Positions 19,047-29,315 of a stretch of DNA of 64,000 nt are shown in pieces. How positions within the stretch are numbered: position 1 is the first letter of the stretch; each line of letters begins with the position of its first letter. The notes beneath the pieces are model-generated. The model did not search any database, was not told where the DNA came from, and saw only the letters and a list, made by a program, of their open reading frames with translations. The position numbers and the translations under genes were made by a program. Source of the DNA: Arenibacter algicola (GTDB lineage: Bacteria > Bacteroidota > Bacteroidia > Flavobacteriales > Flavobacteriaceae); the NCBI RefSeq assembly GCF_018860365.1, contig NZ_JAHKPO010000024.1, forward strand, positions 62,001 to 126,000, in the 5' to 3' direction.

Positions 19047-20207
19047 TTACTTTTCCAAGAGTTTTGTTATGCTTACCGACTCCCAAATTATTCCTTGGTA
19101 GGCACTTTTATATCCACCTTCATATAATATACCAATATTTTTTCGATCAATAAAGGTCAAATCCGAATAAGCAGAAGGACCTTGAAAAATTTGTTTTTCA
19201 ACCGGCCAAGTCTTTCCATCGTCCCTACTTAATCTTAGCGTCATATTCACCCTATTTTTAGCATTTGCCGGATTTGCAAAGAGAACATATAACTGACCTT
19301 TAAAATCAAAGCGCAAGGTACTGGCCTGACAAATTGGTTCTATCAAAGACTCATGATGATGCATGTCTTTCCACGATTCCCCGCCGTCATCGCTATAGGC
19401 AAGCTGCCTACTGCTCATATTCCGATCATAATTACGCATATTCAACATTAGACTATGATTGGAAAGTTCCACTACTTCACATTCATTTACTTGATCAAGG
19501 GGAGTACTTCCTCCCAACTTCCATGTGCTCCCATGATCGTCAGAATAAATGGTATGCGAATAATACTTTTTGGTTACCGCCTCAATATGATCACTTGCGA
19601 TTACCAACCTGTCTTTGTACTTACCTCCAAGAATTTGTATGCCAGACCCAGGTCCTGTGGCATACCACGTCCAATTGGGCAATTTTACGTCTGAAGTGAT
19701 TTCTTTGGGTGCACTCCAACTTTTGCCCTCATTTTCCGATTTTATTACAAACACCCTGCGAGTGTCCTTGCTCTTTTGGGCTATTATTTCCGATTCATGG
19801 TCTTCCCCTAAATTCCAGGTGGACAATAAAAAAATATCTCCCGTTGTACGATCTACTACCGGTGAAGGATTTCCACAGGTATTTCCTTCATCGTGCCAAA
19901 GTACTTCCAATTTGCCCCAGGTCTTTCCACCGTCTGTTGACCGCTTCATTACCAGATCGATACTTCCTGTATCGCTACAGCCATTTTTCCTACCCTCGGC
20001 AAAAGCCAATAAAGCACCTTTTTTTGTTGTAACTACAGCCGGAATGCGAAAACATTTATAACCTTCATTACCTCCTTCAAAAATATAATTCAAGGTTTTT
20101 TCTTGCTCTTTTCCCCCTTTTGGCGATTGGGAAAATAAGGGAGATGTCCAAGAAACAAACAAGAGAAGAAATAAACATCGCTTCATTAATGTGTTGGAAT
20201 TAATCAT
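19047..20207 (-). CDS. Exo-alpha-sialidase (GH33)
   Basis: A 386-residue secreted glycosidase that releases terminal sialic (or related nonulosonic) acids. The FRIP motif is at 53-56. Five Asp boxes (SxDxGxTW type) lie at 90-97, 157-164, 222-229, 272-279 and 327-334, one per propeller blade. Asp79, Glu242/244 and Tyr347 with Glu363 fit the acid/base and Tyr-Glu nucleophile pair of GH33. The signal peptide is cleaner if translation starts at the second Met (ATG at 20186); the longer start is given. It lies last in a minus-strand set with two FAD oxidoreductases, behind an 18-base T tract. Kdn rather than Neu5Ac could be the real substrate. Confidence 0.92.
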   Translation of the reverse strand: MINSNTLMKRCLFLLLFVSWTSPLFSQSPKGGKEQEKTLNYIFEGGNEGYKCFRIPAVVTTKKGALLAFAEGRKNGCSDTGSIDLVMKRSTDGGKTWGKLEVLWHDEGNTCGNPSPVVDRTTGDIFLLSTWNLGEDHESEIIAQKSKDTRRVFVIKSENEGKSWSAPKEITSDVKLPNWTWYATGPGSGIQILGGKYKDRLVIASDHIEAVTKKYYSHTIYSDDHGSTWKLGGSTPLDQVNECEVVELSNHSLMLNMRNYDRNMSSRQLAYSDDGGESWKDMHHHESLIEPICQASTLRFDFKGQLYVLFANPANAKNRVNMTLRLSRDDGKTWPVEKQIFQGPSAYSDLTFIDRKNIGILYEGGYKSAYQGIIWESVSITKLLEK

Positions 20208-20228
20208 TTGGTTCCTTCTTTAGGGTTC

Positions 20229-20262
20229 AAAAAAAAAAAAAAAAAACAATTACAATATTGTA
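20229..20262 (-). promoter_or_regulatory. Palindrome plus 18-base T tract before the sialidase gene
   Basis: Reading the minus strand after the FAD oxidoreductase stop, a perfect 12-bp palindrome TACAATATTGTA (20251-20262) is followed four bases later by 18 consecutive T (20246-20229; an A run on the plus strand). It could be a weak terminator or attenuator, or a slippage-prone tract that tunes expression of the sialidase. The palindrome alone would form a weak AT-rich stem. Confidence 0.45.
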
Positions 20263-20281
20263 TCATAAATAAATACAGGGC

Positions 20282-21958
20282 CTAATCCTTTTCCAAAATC
20301 TGCCCCTTGGCCAACAAGACCTCCCTTAATTTAACATAGTCCACTTCCTGTACCACCGCATTTTCATCGATTGCCAGCACTGCTGCAGCGGCGGCCGATT
20401 GCCCCAAGATCATGAACACGGGCTCCATACGGATAGAACCAAAGGCAATATGACTGGAAGATAAACAAACAGGGACCAATAGGTTCCTGCACTCTTCCTT
20501 CTTTGGCACTAAAGTTCCATAGGATATAGAATAGGGCCCATTGGTGCTTACTCCTATATCCCCTTCGTTCTGCACAAAACCATCGGGCTTAATATATCGC
20601 TGAACATTATGGGAATCCATTGTATATGAACCCATACCTATTGGTTTAGGGGTTGGCCTTTTTTTCAAAAGCTCATTTTCGGTCATCACGAACTCCCCAA
20701 TCATCCTCCGGGCCTCCCTTACATAGATTTGGTGTGGCCAGTTTCCATTGTCGGTAAATTCATCCTTGGCCAGGCCCCATTTTTGCATTTCGGACTGTAT
20801 ATCCTCTGGAACCCTAGGATCGTTGGCTACGAACCACAGTAGTCCCTTTTGATAATTCTCATGTTCCTTTATAATCTCTTTTCTTCTTTCATAGGTGGCC
20901 TCCGGATAGTCGTAATTCATACCAATATTATCACTGCTCAAAGGACCGTGGTTGTTGGTGTCGGTTTTGTGGTTTGGTATGGCATCAAACTTCTCGAACC
21001 AATCCTTCCTTCCGGTTTCCAAGGACCTTGCCAATAATTCGTAGTTCATGGGGTCATAATCCTCAGGTTTAGGAAAGGGAATTCTATTATCTGGATAATT
21101 GCTCATACACAACCTAAAGCAATAGGCTTGGATCTTATTGTCGCCGCTGTGCCTTTCCCCAGGATCTTCTCCCGACACCCTTGGCAAAAGACCACTGGAG
21201 GGGTCTCCAGGCACTACATAAGGGGAAATATCCGATTGAAACCAATGTTTATGATGCAAAATCCCGGTCTGCACCCCATTCCATTCTTCGCCGTATACTT
21301 CCTTGCCCTCTCTACCCACATGATAGCTTACGCCCGCCGAAGCCATAAGGTCTCCTTCATAAGTGGCGTCCAAAAACATCTTGCCAGAATACGTTTTTCC
21401 CGATAAAGTGGTAATCGAAACAATATTACCATCCTTCATCTCTACCCCATTTTCCCTATCCAACCATTCATCGCGGTCTACACGTATCTGCTCTTCCTTA
21501 ATCAAATCCTCGAACACTTTTTCCGCCACATGGGGCTCAAAGATCCACATGGTCCTATTTTCACCATCCATGGCAGGAGTACCCTGTCCTTTGTTACCAT
21601 ATTCCTCTTTTTTTTGCCAGATCCAGGCTTCTTCCGTGTTGTAATGTTGCCAAACCCTATGGTAAAATTCCCTGGCCAGCCCGCCAATAACACGTTTGTC
21701 CCCGGTATCTGTATAACCTAAGCCACCTGAAGACAATCCCCCCAAATGAATGTCGGGCGACACCACAATCACGGATTTTCCGGAACGTTTTGCTTCCACC
21801 GCCGCCGAAATAGCAGCAGAAGTTCCGCCATAAATAATGATATCTGCAGTAGCTATCGAGTTACTTTTTTCTTCGGCCTGTTTGCAGCCTGTAAGCCCCA
21901 TCATTCCAGCTATAACAAGGACAAAGATTAATTTAATAGTCTTTCTTTTTTGCTTCAT
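20282..21958 (-). CDS. FAD-dependent oxidoreductase lipoprotein (FAD_oxidored family), copy 1
   Basis: A 558-residue exported flavoprotein. The signal peptide ends in lipobox LTGC (Cys25). The dinucleotide-binding fold starts at about residue 39 with IIYGGTSAAISAAVEAKRSG, a variant of GxGxxG, followed by GGLSSGGLGYTD. The C-terminus repeats the FAD-family feature [21 protein letters not shown]. It closely resembles the upstream gene over its whole length, so the two are tandem paralogues (41-base gap). The substrate is unknown; such proteins are found in Bacteroidetes near glycan-degrading enzymes, here a sialidase. Confidence 0.88.
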   Translation of the reverse strand: MKQKRKTIKLIFVLVIAGMMGLTGCKQAEEKSNSIATADIIIYGGTSAAISAAVEAKRSGKSVIVVSPDIHLGGLSSGGLGYTDTGDKRVIGGLAREFYHRVWQHYNTEEAWIWQKKEEYGNKGQGTPAMDGENRTMWIFEPHVAEKVFEDLIKEEQIRVDRDEWLDRENGVEMKDGNIVSITTLSGKTYSGKMFLDATYEGDLMASAGVSYHVGREGKEVYGEEWNGVQTGILHHKHWFQSDISPYVVPGDPSSGLLPRVSGEDPGERHSGDNKIQAYCFRLCMSNYPDNRIPFPKPEDYDPMNYELLARSLETGRKDWFEKFDAIPNHKTDTNNHGPLSSDNIGMNYDYPEATYERRKEIIKEHENYQKGLLWFVANDPRVPEDIQSEMQKWGLAKDEFTDNGNWPHQIYVREARRMIGEFVMTENELLKKRPTPKPIGMGSYTMDSHNVQRYIKPDGFVQNEGDIGVSTNGPYSISYGTLVPKKEECRNLLVPVCLSSSHIAFGSIRMEPVFMILGQSAAAAAVLAIDENAVVQEVDYVKLREVLLAKGQILEKD

Positions 21959-21999
21959 TTTGTTTGGTGGTTCAAATTGATCTCTATAAAAATTGTGAT

Positions 22000-23730
22000 T
22001 TACTTTAGCCTTTGACTATCTTTTAGAAGTTGCTCCCTTAAATTAGGGTAAGGTACATCCTGAACATCAGTATTGGCATCTATGGCAAGTGATGCTGCAG
22101 TGGCCGCGGATTGTCCCAGCACCATAAATACAGGCTCCATACGGATAGATCCAAAGGCAATGTGCGTTGAACTTACACAGACCGGGACAATAAGATTGTT
22201 GCATTCCTCCTTTTTGGGCACTAAGGACCTGTAGCTTATGGGATAGGGCTTAAAGCCATGGGCTTCTACATTGCCCTCATTTTGAACAAATCCATTGGCA
22301 TCTACATATCGCTGTACATTATGGGAATCCATACCATAAGCCGCCAACCCAATGGCTTCTTCTGCCACTATTAATGCCTCGCAATTTTTTTGGGTCATAA
22401 CATAATCGCTGACCATCCTTCTGGCCTCGCGGATATAAAGCTGCTGTTGCCAGCCATCCTCTCTTTCAAATTCATCCTTGGTAGTGCCCCATCTGGATGC
22501 TTCTTCACGTACTTCCTCAGGAATTCTTGGATGATTGGCCAAGGACCACATAAGCCCCATCTGGTAGTTCCTATGGTCCTCAATAATCTTATCCCTTTCC
22601 GCATAGGAAGCCTCGGGATAGTCATAGTTCCTGCCTATATAATCAGTAGAAAAACCGAACTTGTTGTTCGTATCCGTTTTTCTATTGGGCATACTGGAAT
22701 TGATCCAGGGCAACAGTGTATTGCTATAGCTGTACATATCCCTTATTGGCCCCTTTCTTGCCTCATAATTACGGAACAACAGTTCATAGTTGATCTCATC
22801 ATAATTTGAAGGCTTCTGGAAGGGAATACGGTTTTCCGGGTGATCCGTAAGGCACATCCTAAAACAATAGGCTTGGATCTTTTTATCTCCTTCCCCCTCC
22901 AAACCAGGTTTTTCATTGACATTGGGCAATAGGCCACTTGTGGGATCTCCTTTTATCACATACGGATCTACCCCTGGGATAAAATTATGGTTGAAAGCAT
23001 TTTTGGAAACAAATCCGGTCAAGGCCAAATTTATGCTATTGGCCTGTACCCCGTTCAAGGTTTCCCCAAATTCCGCGTTACTTTCCCTGCCTACAGCATA
23101 GGAAACACCGGCCGAGGCCATTAAATCGCCCTCATAAGTGGCGTCCAGGTAAACCTTTCCCTTGTAGGTCTTGCCACTTTCCATGGTAATAGACTCTATT
23201 TGGCCATCTACTTTTTTGACCCCAGATTCCCTGTTCAACCTTTCGTTGTAGACCATCTTTATTTTTTCCTTGTCCATCATGGACTTATAGACCGCAAGGG
23301 CAGCGGAGGGCTCAAAGGTCCACATGGTTGGCTCTCCCTCTTCCGTACGGGTTTGGCCCCCGTCCTTATAATCCGATTTTTTCTCCCATTTCCAATTCTT
23401 CGGATCGTCGTAATATTTTTTGATATTCTCATAGAATTCCCTAGAAATACCACCAATGGCCTGTTTGTTGCCAATATCGGTCTGGCCGAGGCCTCCTGTG
23501 GTAAGTCCCCCTATTCGATTGGTCGGCTCTATGAGCACAACGGACTTGCCCATTCTGCTACTCTGCAGGGCAGCTGCGACCCCAGCGGAGGTTCCACCGT
23601 AAATTACAATATCAAACTTCTTGGTCTGACCGTTAGTCACTAGGGTCACCAACCCCAAAAACAAACAACAGATCAACTTTAAAGAATAATTTATTACACC
23701 CACTTGAGTTACTTTTCCAAATATTCCCAC
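22000..23730 (-). CDS. FAD-dependent oxidoreductase, copy 2, secreted
   Basis: A 576-residue paralogue of the next gene. The flavin-binding motif is [20 protein letters not shown] (about 42-61), then [15 protein letters not shown]. The C-terminus has [21 protein letters not shown]. It carries a Sec-like signal ending VTNGQ instead of a lipobox, so the two copies probably sit in different places in the envelope. The longest start is GTG (23730); a GTG nine codons later would also leave a good signal peptide. The gap of 54 bases from the metallophosphoesterase suggests one operon. Confidence 0.87.
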   Translation of the reverse strand: MGIFGKVTQVGVINYSLKLICCLFLGLVTLVTNGQTKKFDIVIYGGTSAGVAAALQSSRMGKSVVLIEPTNRIGGLTTGGLGQTDIGNKQAIGGISREFYENIKKYYDDPKNWKWEKKSDYKDGGQTRTEEGEPTMWTFEPSAALAVYKSMMDKEKIKMVYNERLNRESGVKKVDGQIESITMESGKTYKGKVYLDATYEGDLMASAGVSYAVGRESNAEFGETLNGVQANSINLALTGFVSKNAFNHNFIPGVDPYVIKGDPTSGLLPNVNEKPGLEGEGDKKIQAYCFRMCLTDHPENRIPFQKPSNYDEINYELLFRNYEARKGPIRDMYSYSNTLLPWINSSMPNRKTDTNNKFGFSTDYIGRNYDYPEASYAERDKIIEDHRNYQMGLMWSLANHPRIPEEVREEASRWGTTKDEFEREDGWQQQLYIREARRMVSDYVMTQKNCEALIVAEEAIGLAAYGMDSHNVQRYVDANGFVQNEGNVEAHGFKPYPISYRSLVPKKEECNNLIVPVCVSSTHIAFGSIRMEPVFMVLGQSAATAASLAIDANTDVQDVPYPNLREQLLKDSQRLK

Positions 23731-23784
23731 TTTTTGAATTTTATATGTTCTACTTCTATAACTTTTATTGCCATAATGGACAAC

Positions 23785-24810
23785 CTAAAAAATTAGGGAT
23801 TTGTCCTTGGGCTCCAAGGGCAAAAAATTAACATCCAAATAACCACCACTGGCATTGTCATCGGTTACTATTTGTGGTTTTCCCTTAATCGATTCTATTG
23901 AAAAACGATGAATATGACCCGCAAATACACCCAATAGATTTGGGGCAGAAAACACCGCCTTATGAAAATCGAAGGTAGTTTTCGTATGTCCCGCTTCCGG
24001 CCACTTTAATCGGCCTTCCAGCTCATGATTCCGATCGGAAGAAGCCCCCCAATCCGGGTTTCCACATCCAAAACCAATAGATTTCCCTGGAGCGTACATA
24101 GGTATGTGTACCAATAGCACCAAGGGAACGTTGCTTGCAACCTGCTTTTTAAAAAAGGCCAATTGATCATCATTTATTTGATAGGTGGAATTGTCGATGG
24201 CCAAAAACCGAATTCCTTTTAAATCGTATGCTGCCATTAAAGGGTGATTGCCCTGATATAAAGGAAGCAATCTTTCCTTGATCCATTTGTTTCTCAAATT
24301 TTCGAGTGTCCCTTCCATACCTTCATAATGCCAATCGTGATTGCCGGCAACATAAATATAGGGAATATTCACTTCTTTTAATTTGGCCATTACCCACTCG
24401 ATAGCGGCTTCCGACGGAAAACTAAAAATATCACCGATAAGGGTAATTAAGTCGGCCTGGGACTCCTTGGCAAAATTTAGAGCGGCTTCAAATGCCAATT
24501 CGGGATTGGTCAATTCATCTGTTTTAAAGTGTCTGGTCTGATTATAGGCCTTGGCCATACGTCCACTATACGTCTTGTAAGGAACTCCGCGCTCATCGTC
24601 CCTAAAGAGATGGGTGTCGGCTATATGTACAATCTTTATAGGCTCCTTAACGACTTCTGAAAAAAATTGAAGCTTGTTTTCCTCTATAGTAACACAAAAC
24701 TGGATGTCTTTTTCGAAGGGTTGTGTAGATTTATCATTGGTTGAATACTTGGTTAGTCCCAACCCTATGGATGCCGAAGCGGCATTTTTAAAAAATAATC
24801 GACGTTTCAT
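23785..24810 (-). CDS. Secreted calcineurin-like metallophosphoesterase (Tat-type signal)
   Basis: A 341-residue phosphoesterase. The N-terminus KRRLFFKNAA followed by a mild hydrophobic stretch fits a twin-arginine signal, meaning export after folding with metals. The metal-binding blocks are in order: DTH (Asp65, His67), GD (127), GNHD (156-159), a central VHIPMY and the C-terminal AGHIHRF. It is the first gene of the sialidase/FAD oxidoreductase set. A phospho-sugar or phosphodiester substrate would fit but is not shown. Confidence 0.88.
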   Translation of the reverse strand: MKRRLFFKNAASASIGLGLTKYSTNDKSTQPFEKDIQFCVTIEENKLQFFSEVVKEPIKIVHIADTHLFRDDERGVPYKTYSGRMAKAYNQTRHFKTDELTNPELAFEAALNFAKESQADLITLIGDIFSFPSEAAIEWVMAKLKEVNIPYIYVAGNHDWHYEGMEGTLENLRNKWIKERLLPLYQGNHPLMAAYDLKGIRFLAIDNSTYQINDDQLAFFKKQVASNVPLVLLVHIPMYAPGKSIGFGCGNPDWGASSDRNHELEGRLKWPEAGHTKTTFDFHKAVFSAPNLLGVFAGHIHRFSIESIKGKPQIVTDDNASGGYLDVNFLPLEPKDKSLIF

Positions 24811-24919
24811 CTATTCGCAATTGTTGTTTTCACCAAACAGGATAAGCAATAACAATTGGCCCAACCTGTATTTTATGGTTAAAATAACACAAATAACTGT
24901 ACCCCCGAATTTAAGAAGA

Positions 24920-26230
24920 TTATAAAACTAAATTCCCAGCGAGCTGCTTTAGGATAATTTCCGACAATTTTGCTTGAAATTTGGCATTGCTATGGCGCAC
25001 CTTTGCATTGATATAATTTAATTGGGCCGTCCTAAATTCAATGGTAGGGATGATTCCGATTCTATATTTTTCAACAGTAATCTCCATATTTTCCTGTGCA
25101 ATTGCCTCATTTTTACCTTCCAATTCAATTAGACTTATATTGGTCAGATAGGTTTGATAGGTTGTATTTACCAGGGACATTAATTCCTGTGTTCTTTGGG
25201 CAATGGCCACTTCCGTATTTTCAATTTGAATCTTCGCTATTTTCTCATTTCGATTTTGGTTAAATCCGTCAAAAACATTTAGGCTTGCTCCAAAACCATA
25301 ATTCCATCCCCTTGAATTGGAATTGGTTGTAAAACCCAAACTGGATTCGGTGCGACCAAAATTATAGCCTGTACTTGCAAAAATTGTAGGGTAGCGCAAT
25401 GCCCTGGTTTGCTTCAATTCCAGTTCACTTATCCTTTTGTTGATCTGTTCCACTTGAAGGGTCGGATTTTCTTTCGCCACTAAGGTTTCAAGTTCTGGCA
25501 ATTGCAGTGCTTGATCTACAAAAATTTCGGGCACTACCTCAAAATCGATCTTCAGATCTCGCGCTAGATATTCGTTCAACTGAACCTTGGTATTAACATA
25601 TAATTCCTTTTGACGCTGCATCAAGGTTTCATCCGTATTTAAATCTACCTGGGCGTTCAGCACTTCCAATTTTGAGGCCTTTCCTATGGTAAAGCGGTTA
25701 TAGGCCAGATCAACCCTTTGTTCCGAAATAATAATGGTACTGTCCAAAGCCGTGAGTTGCTGTTTCTGTTGTACAAGATCAAAATAGGTAATCATAACCT
25801 CTCCTACCTTGTTAAGGATAACCTGTTTTAATTGGGCTTCCCCCAATTTCTGGGTTTCTTTTAGCTGCTCATAATCGGCAAACATTCTTAAACCATCAAA
25901 CAAGGTCCAATCCATGGCAATTCCGTAGTTGAGACTATTATTTTTGGCATTGTCCCTTTCCACAACACTTCCATCCGACCTTGTCTGGCTTAAATATTGT
26001 ACGCTATTATTATCGATTAAATTGAGTCCAACCTGAGGAAGCATCCCTGCATTGCCCACACTTACCGAAACCTCATCTATTTGTAGCTCATTGGCCGCGA
26101 TCTTTATCTGATAGTTGTTCTCCAAGGTTATTTGGACGGCTTCCTCTACGGTAAGGATTTCCTGCCCATTAATTAGGTTGGTTAAACCAAAGAAAACAAA
26201 TAGTATGGTAGCGTAATTATAGTTATTCAT
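24920..26230 (-). CDS. TolC family outer-membrane efflux channel
   Basis: A 436-residue outer-membrane protein. I use the ATG at 26230, one base after the pump gene stop, because it begins a clean signal peptide (ending INGQ); longer frames would run into the pump gene. Two TolC-type coiled-coil/beta repeats are seen (QITLENNYQIKIAANELQI near the N-terminus and EITVEKYRIGIIPTIEF near the C-terminus). It is the exit duct of the tripartite RND pump encoded just upstream. Confidence 0.92.
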   Translation of the reverse strand: MNNYNYATILFVFFGLTNLINGQEILTVEEAVQITLENNYQIKIAANELQIDEVSVSVGNAGMLPQVGLNLIDNNSVQYLSQTRSDGSVVERDNAKNNSLNYGIAMDWTLFDGLRMFADYEQLKETQKLGEAQLKQVILNKVGEVMITYFDLVQQKQQLTALDSTIIISEQRVDLAYNRFTIGKASKLEVLNAQVDLNTDETLMQRQKELYVNTKVQLNEYLARDLKIDFEVVPEIFVDQALQLPELETLVAKENPTLQVEQINKRISELELKQTRALRYPTIFASTGYNFGRTESSLGFTTNSNSRGWNYGFGASLNVFDGFNQNRNEKIAKIQIENTEVAIAQRTQELMSLVNTTYQTYLTNISLIELEGKNEAIAQENMEITVEKYRIGIIPTIEFRTAQLNYINAKVRHSNAKFQAKLSEIILKQLAGNLVL

Positions 26231-26231
26231 T

Positions 26232-29200
26232 TTAATAGGATTCGAGGGCTTTAAACTCAGGATGTTGTTTTTTATCCCTGGACCATAAGAAATACAATGC
26301 CGGGATAACAAATAAAGTCAGCACCAATGAGAACATGGTCCCACCAATAATTACTACCCCCATACCAATACGGCTGGTCGACGCCGCTCCTAGGGACAAG
26401 GCTATGGGCAAGGCTCCCAAGGCAATAGTTAGACTGGTCATGAGAATAGGTCTTAATCTGGACTCCGACGCTTTTAAAATGGCCTCCATTTTAGACATCC
26501 CTTCCTCCCTAAGTTGATTGGCGAATTCCACAATCAATATACCATTCTTGGTAACCAGTCCAATCAACATAATAGTGCCTATTTGACTAAAAATATTCCA
26601 AGTCTGTCCAAAGAGCCAAAGGGAAAACATAGCCCCTGCCACGGCCATGGGTACCGTTAAAATTATAATTATCGGGTCTATAAAACTTTCAAATTGTGCA
26701 GCCAATATCAGAAAAATTAGAAGCAGGGCAAGGCCAAAAGCAAACAAGGTATTGGAACTACTTTCCACAAAATCTCGGGATTCCCCGCCTAAATCCGTGG
26801 TAAAGCTTTCATCAAGTACTTTTTCCTTTATTTCTTCCATGGCGGCTATCCCATCGCTAAGGCTCTTCCCGGGGGCCAAATTTGCGAAAACAGTTGCCGA
26901 GGTATACCTATTGTTGTGAAATAGTTGGGGCGGACTACTATGTTCCGATGTGGAAACGAGATTGTCCAATTGAATTAAGAGACCATCTTTGTTCTTTACG
27001 AATATGGAAGTAAGATCCAAAGGTGCGTCCCGATCCTTTTTATCAAACTGGCCAATAACCTGATATTGTTTACCGTTCATTAAAAAATACCCAAACCGTT
27101 GCCCACTGAGGGATAATTGCAAGGTTTGCGCAACATCCAACACGGAAACCCCCAAACTTTCCGCTTTTTCCCTATTGATGGTTACATAGAGTTCGGGTTT
27201 ATCAAATTTCAGGTTTACATCGGTAAAGGAAAAGGTTTCATTTTTTTCGGCTTCCTGCATAAATTCTGGAATTTTTTCTTCCAGCTTTTTAAAATTCTGT
27301 GCCTGTATAATATATTGAATAGGTGCTCCTCCACGGCGATTTACAGCAATTGTTGGTCTCTCCGACACATTGGATTTTCCGCCAACATAAGATTTTGCCC
27401 ATCTTCCAAGATCCTCTGCAATTTCCTTTTGTGATCGCTCCCTTTCATTTGGTTCTACAAGCGCAATATTTGCACGACCACTATTCACAGAGGAAGTTGT
27501 TCCAAAACCGGGGGAAGTCAGTACTAAACTTACCTTTTTTTCCGGGATAGAATCATTGACCAGGTTTGTTATATCATCCATTAACCGATCCATATATTCA
27601 TAGGAAGAACCTTCCGGCGCTGTAACGCTCAAGCGAATAAAACTGCGATCGTCATAAGGTGCCGTTTCCTTTTGAAGCAAACCATAGAAAAGTGCAATAA
27701 GCCCTATACATGCCAACAATATTGGAAAACTCATCCATTTTCTTTTCATAAAAGCACCTAATGCACTGGCATAGGATTCATTCATTTTCACAAAATAGCG
27801 CTCCGTGAAATTATAGAATTTGGAATGGCTCTGCTTTCCTGGCTTAATAAGATATGCATTTAGCATGGGGGTCAAGGTAAGGGAGACGAAAGCGGACACC
27901 AACACCGCCGAACCCAGCACAACTCCAAATTCCCTAAACAATCTCCCTACAAAACCCTCTAGGAATATAACAGGGAGAAAAACCGCCGCAAGGGTAATGG
28001 ATATGGATATTACCGCAAAGAAAATTTCGTTGGAACCTTTTATTGCAGCCTCGATCGGACTCATCCCGGCCTCCACCTTCCTATATATATTTTCGGTTAC
28101 CACAATTCCGTCATCCACAACAAGTCCCGTTGCCAGAACAATGGCCAAAAGGGTAAGGACATTGATAGAAAACCCGAACAACCACATAATGAAGAATGTG
28201 GCTATCAATGATACCGGAATATCTATTAACGGACGCATTGCCATTGACCAGTTTCTAAAAAATAGATATATGACCAAAATCACCAGGATAATCGATATTA
28301 ACAGGGTTTCCGCTACTTCGGTAACCGCCTTTCTTACAAAAACGGTATCATCTATTACAATGTTTAATTTAAACCCTTCAGGCAGATCTTTTTTAAGCTT
28401 TTCATATTCCAGATAGAATTTATCGGCAATTTCAAGATAATTGGTTCCTGGTTGGGGTATAACGGCTATGGCGACCATAGGCTGACCGGAATCGCTCATC
28501 TTGGTTTCCATGTTTTCCCCTTCCAAAGAAGCCTTGCCAATATCGCTTAGGCGTACCAATTTTTCGCCATCGGCCCTGATTATTATATTATTGAAGCCTT
28601 CCTCAGAATCAAGATTACCAATGGTCTTGACCGTTATTTCGGTATTATCACCTGTTAACTTCCCCGATGGTAACTCCACATTCTGCGCCAACAGTGCACT
28701 TCGTACTTCCGCCACAGTTAAACCGTAGGAAGCCAATTTAAAAGGATCAATCCATAGCCGCATGGCATACCTACGTTGTCCCCATATTTGTACACTACTT
28801 ACTCCTGGTATGGTCTCAATTCTTTGGGATATCACATTTTCGGCATAATCCGAAAGCTCCAGTATATTTTTACTATCGCTCTGAATGGTCATCGAAAGTA
28901 TCCTATCCGCATCGGCATCGGATTTTGAGACTACAGGAGGAGCATCCAGATCATCGGGCAGACTTCTTACCGCCTGTGACACCTTATCGCGGACATCGTT
29001 GGCTGCGTCCTCCAAATTTTTATCGAGATTAAACTCTATACTTATGGAACTAGATCCCTGAATACTGGAAGAAGTTATGTTCCTAATACCATCGATGGAA
29101 TTTATGGCCTTCTCCAAGGGTTCCGTAATCTGGGATTCAATAATATCGGCATTGGCCCCCGAATAATTTGTACGAACCGATACTTGGGCGGGATCTATGG

Positions 29201-29315
29201 AAGGAAATTCACGAACTCCCAAATAAGTAAAGCCAATAATCCCGAATAAAATTATGACCAAATTCATTACAATGGTAAGTACCGGCCGCTTAATGCTTAA
29301 TGTTGATAAACTCAT
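26232..29315 (-). CDS. RND (HAE-1/AcrB-type) efflux pump
   Basis: A 1027-residue inner-membrane transporter, the normal size for the family. It starts with the conserved SIKRPVLTIVMNL helix, has the proton-relay aspartates in VVDDGIVVTENI (TM4) and a repeated two-half architecture with two large periplasmic loops. It exports drugs or other amphiphiles in exchange for protons. Its ATG overlaps the adaptor stop by 4 bases, and the channel gene starts 1 base after its own stop, so the three are a translationally coupled operon. Confidence 0.95.
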   Translation of the reverse strand: MSLSTLSIKRPVLTIVMNLVIILFGIIGFTYLGVREFPSIDPAQVSVRTNYSGANADIIESQITEPLEKAINSIDGIRNITSSSIQGSSSISIEFNLDKNLEDAANDVRDKVSQAVRSLPDDLDAPPVVSKSDADADRILSMTIQSDSKNILELSDYAENVISQRIETIPGVSSVQIWGQRRYAMRLWIDPFKLASYGLTVAEVRSALLAQNVELPSGKLTGDNTEITVKTIGNLDSEEGFNNIIIRADGEKLVRLSDIGKASLEGENMETKMSDSGQPMVAIAVIPQPGTNYLEIADKFYLEYEKLKKDLPEGFKLNIVIDDTVFVRKAVTEVAETLLISIILVILVIYLFFRNWSMAMRPLIDIPVSLIATFFIMWLFGFSINVLTLLAIVLATGLVVDDGIVVTENIYRKVEAGMSPIEAAIKGSNEIFFAVISISITLAAVFLPVIFLEGFVGRLFREFGVVLGSAVLVSAFVSLTLTPMLNAYLIKPGKQSHSKFYNFTERYFVKMNESYASALGAFMKRKWMSFPILLACIGLIALFYGLLQKETAPYDDRSFIRLSVTAPEGSSYEYMDRLMDDITNLVNDSIPEKKVSLVLTSPGFGTTSSVNSGRANIALVEPNERERSQKEIAEDLGRWAKSYVGGKSNVSERPTIAVNRRGGAPIQYIIQAQNFKKLEEKIPEFMQEAEKNETFSFTDVNLKFDKPELYVTINREKAESLGVSVLDVAQTLQLSLSGQRFGYFLMNGKQYQVIGQFDKKDRDAPLDLTSIFVKNKDGLLIQLDNLVSTSEHSSPPQLFHNNRYTSATVFANLAPGKSLSDGIAAMEEIKEKVLDESFTTDLGGESRDFVESSSNTLFAFGLALLLIFLILAAQFESFIDPIIIILTVPMAVAGAMFSLWLFGQTWNIFSQIGTIMLIGLVTKNGILIVEFANQLREEGMSKMEAILKASESRLRPILMTSLTIALGALPIALSLGAASTSRIGMGVVIIGGTMFSLVLTLFVIPALYFLWSRDKKQHPEFKALESY

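Noticed and set aside
19047..24810. Sialic-acid utilisation locus (nan genes)
   Set aside because: No N-acetylneuraminate lyase, epimerase, kinase or transporter is present next to the sialidase, so a full nan pathway cannot be claimed here.
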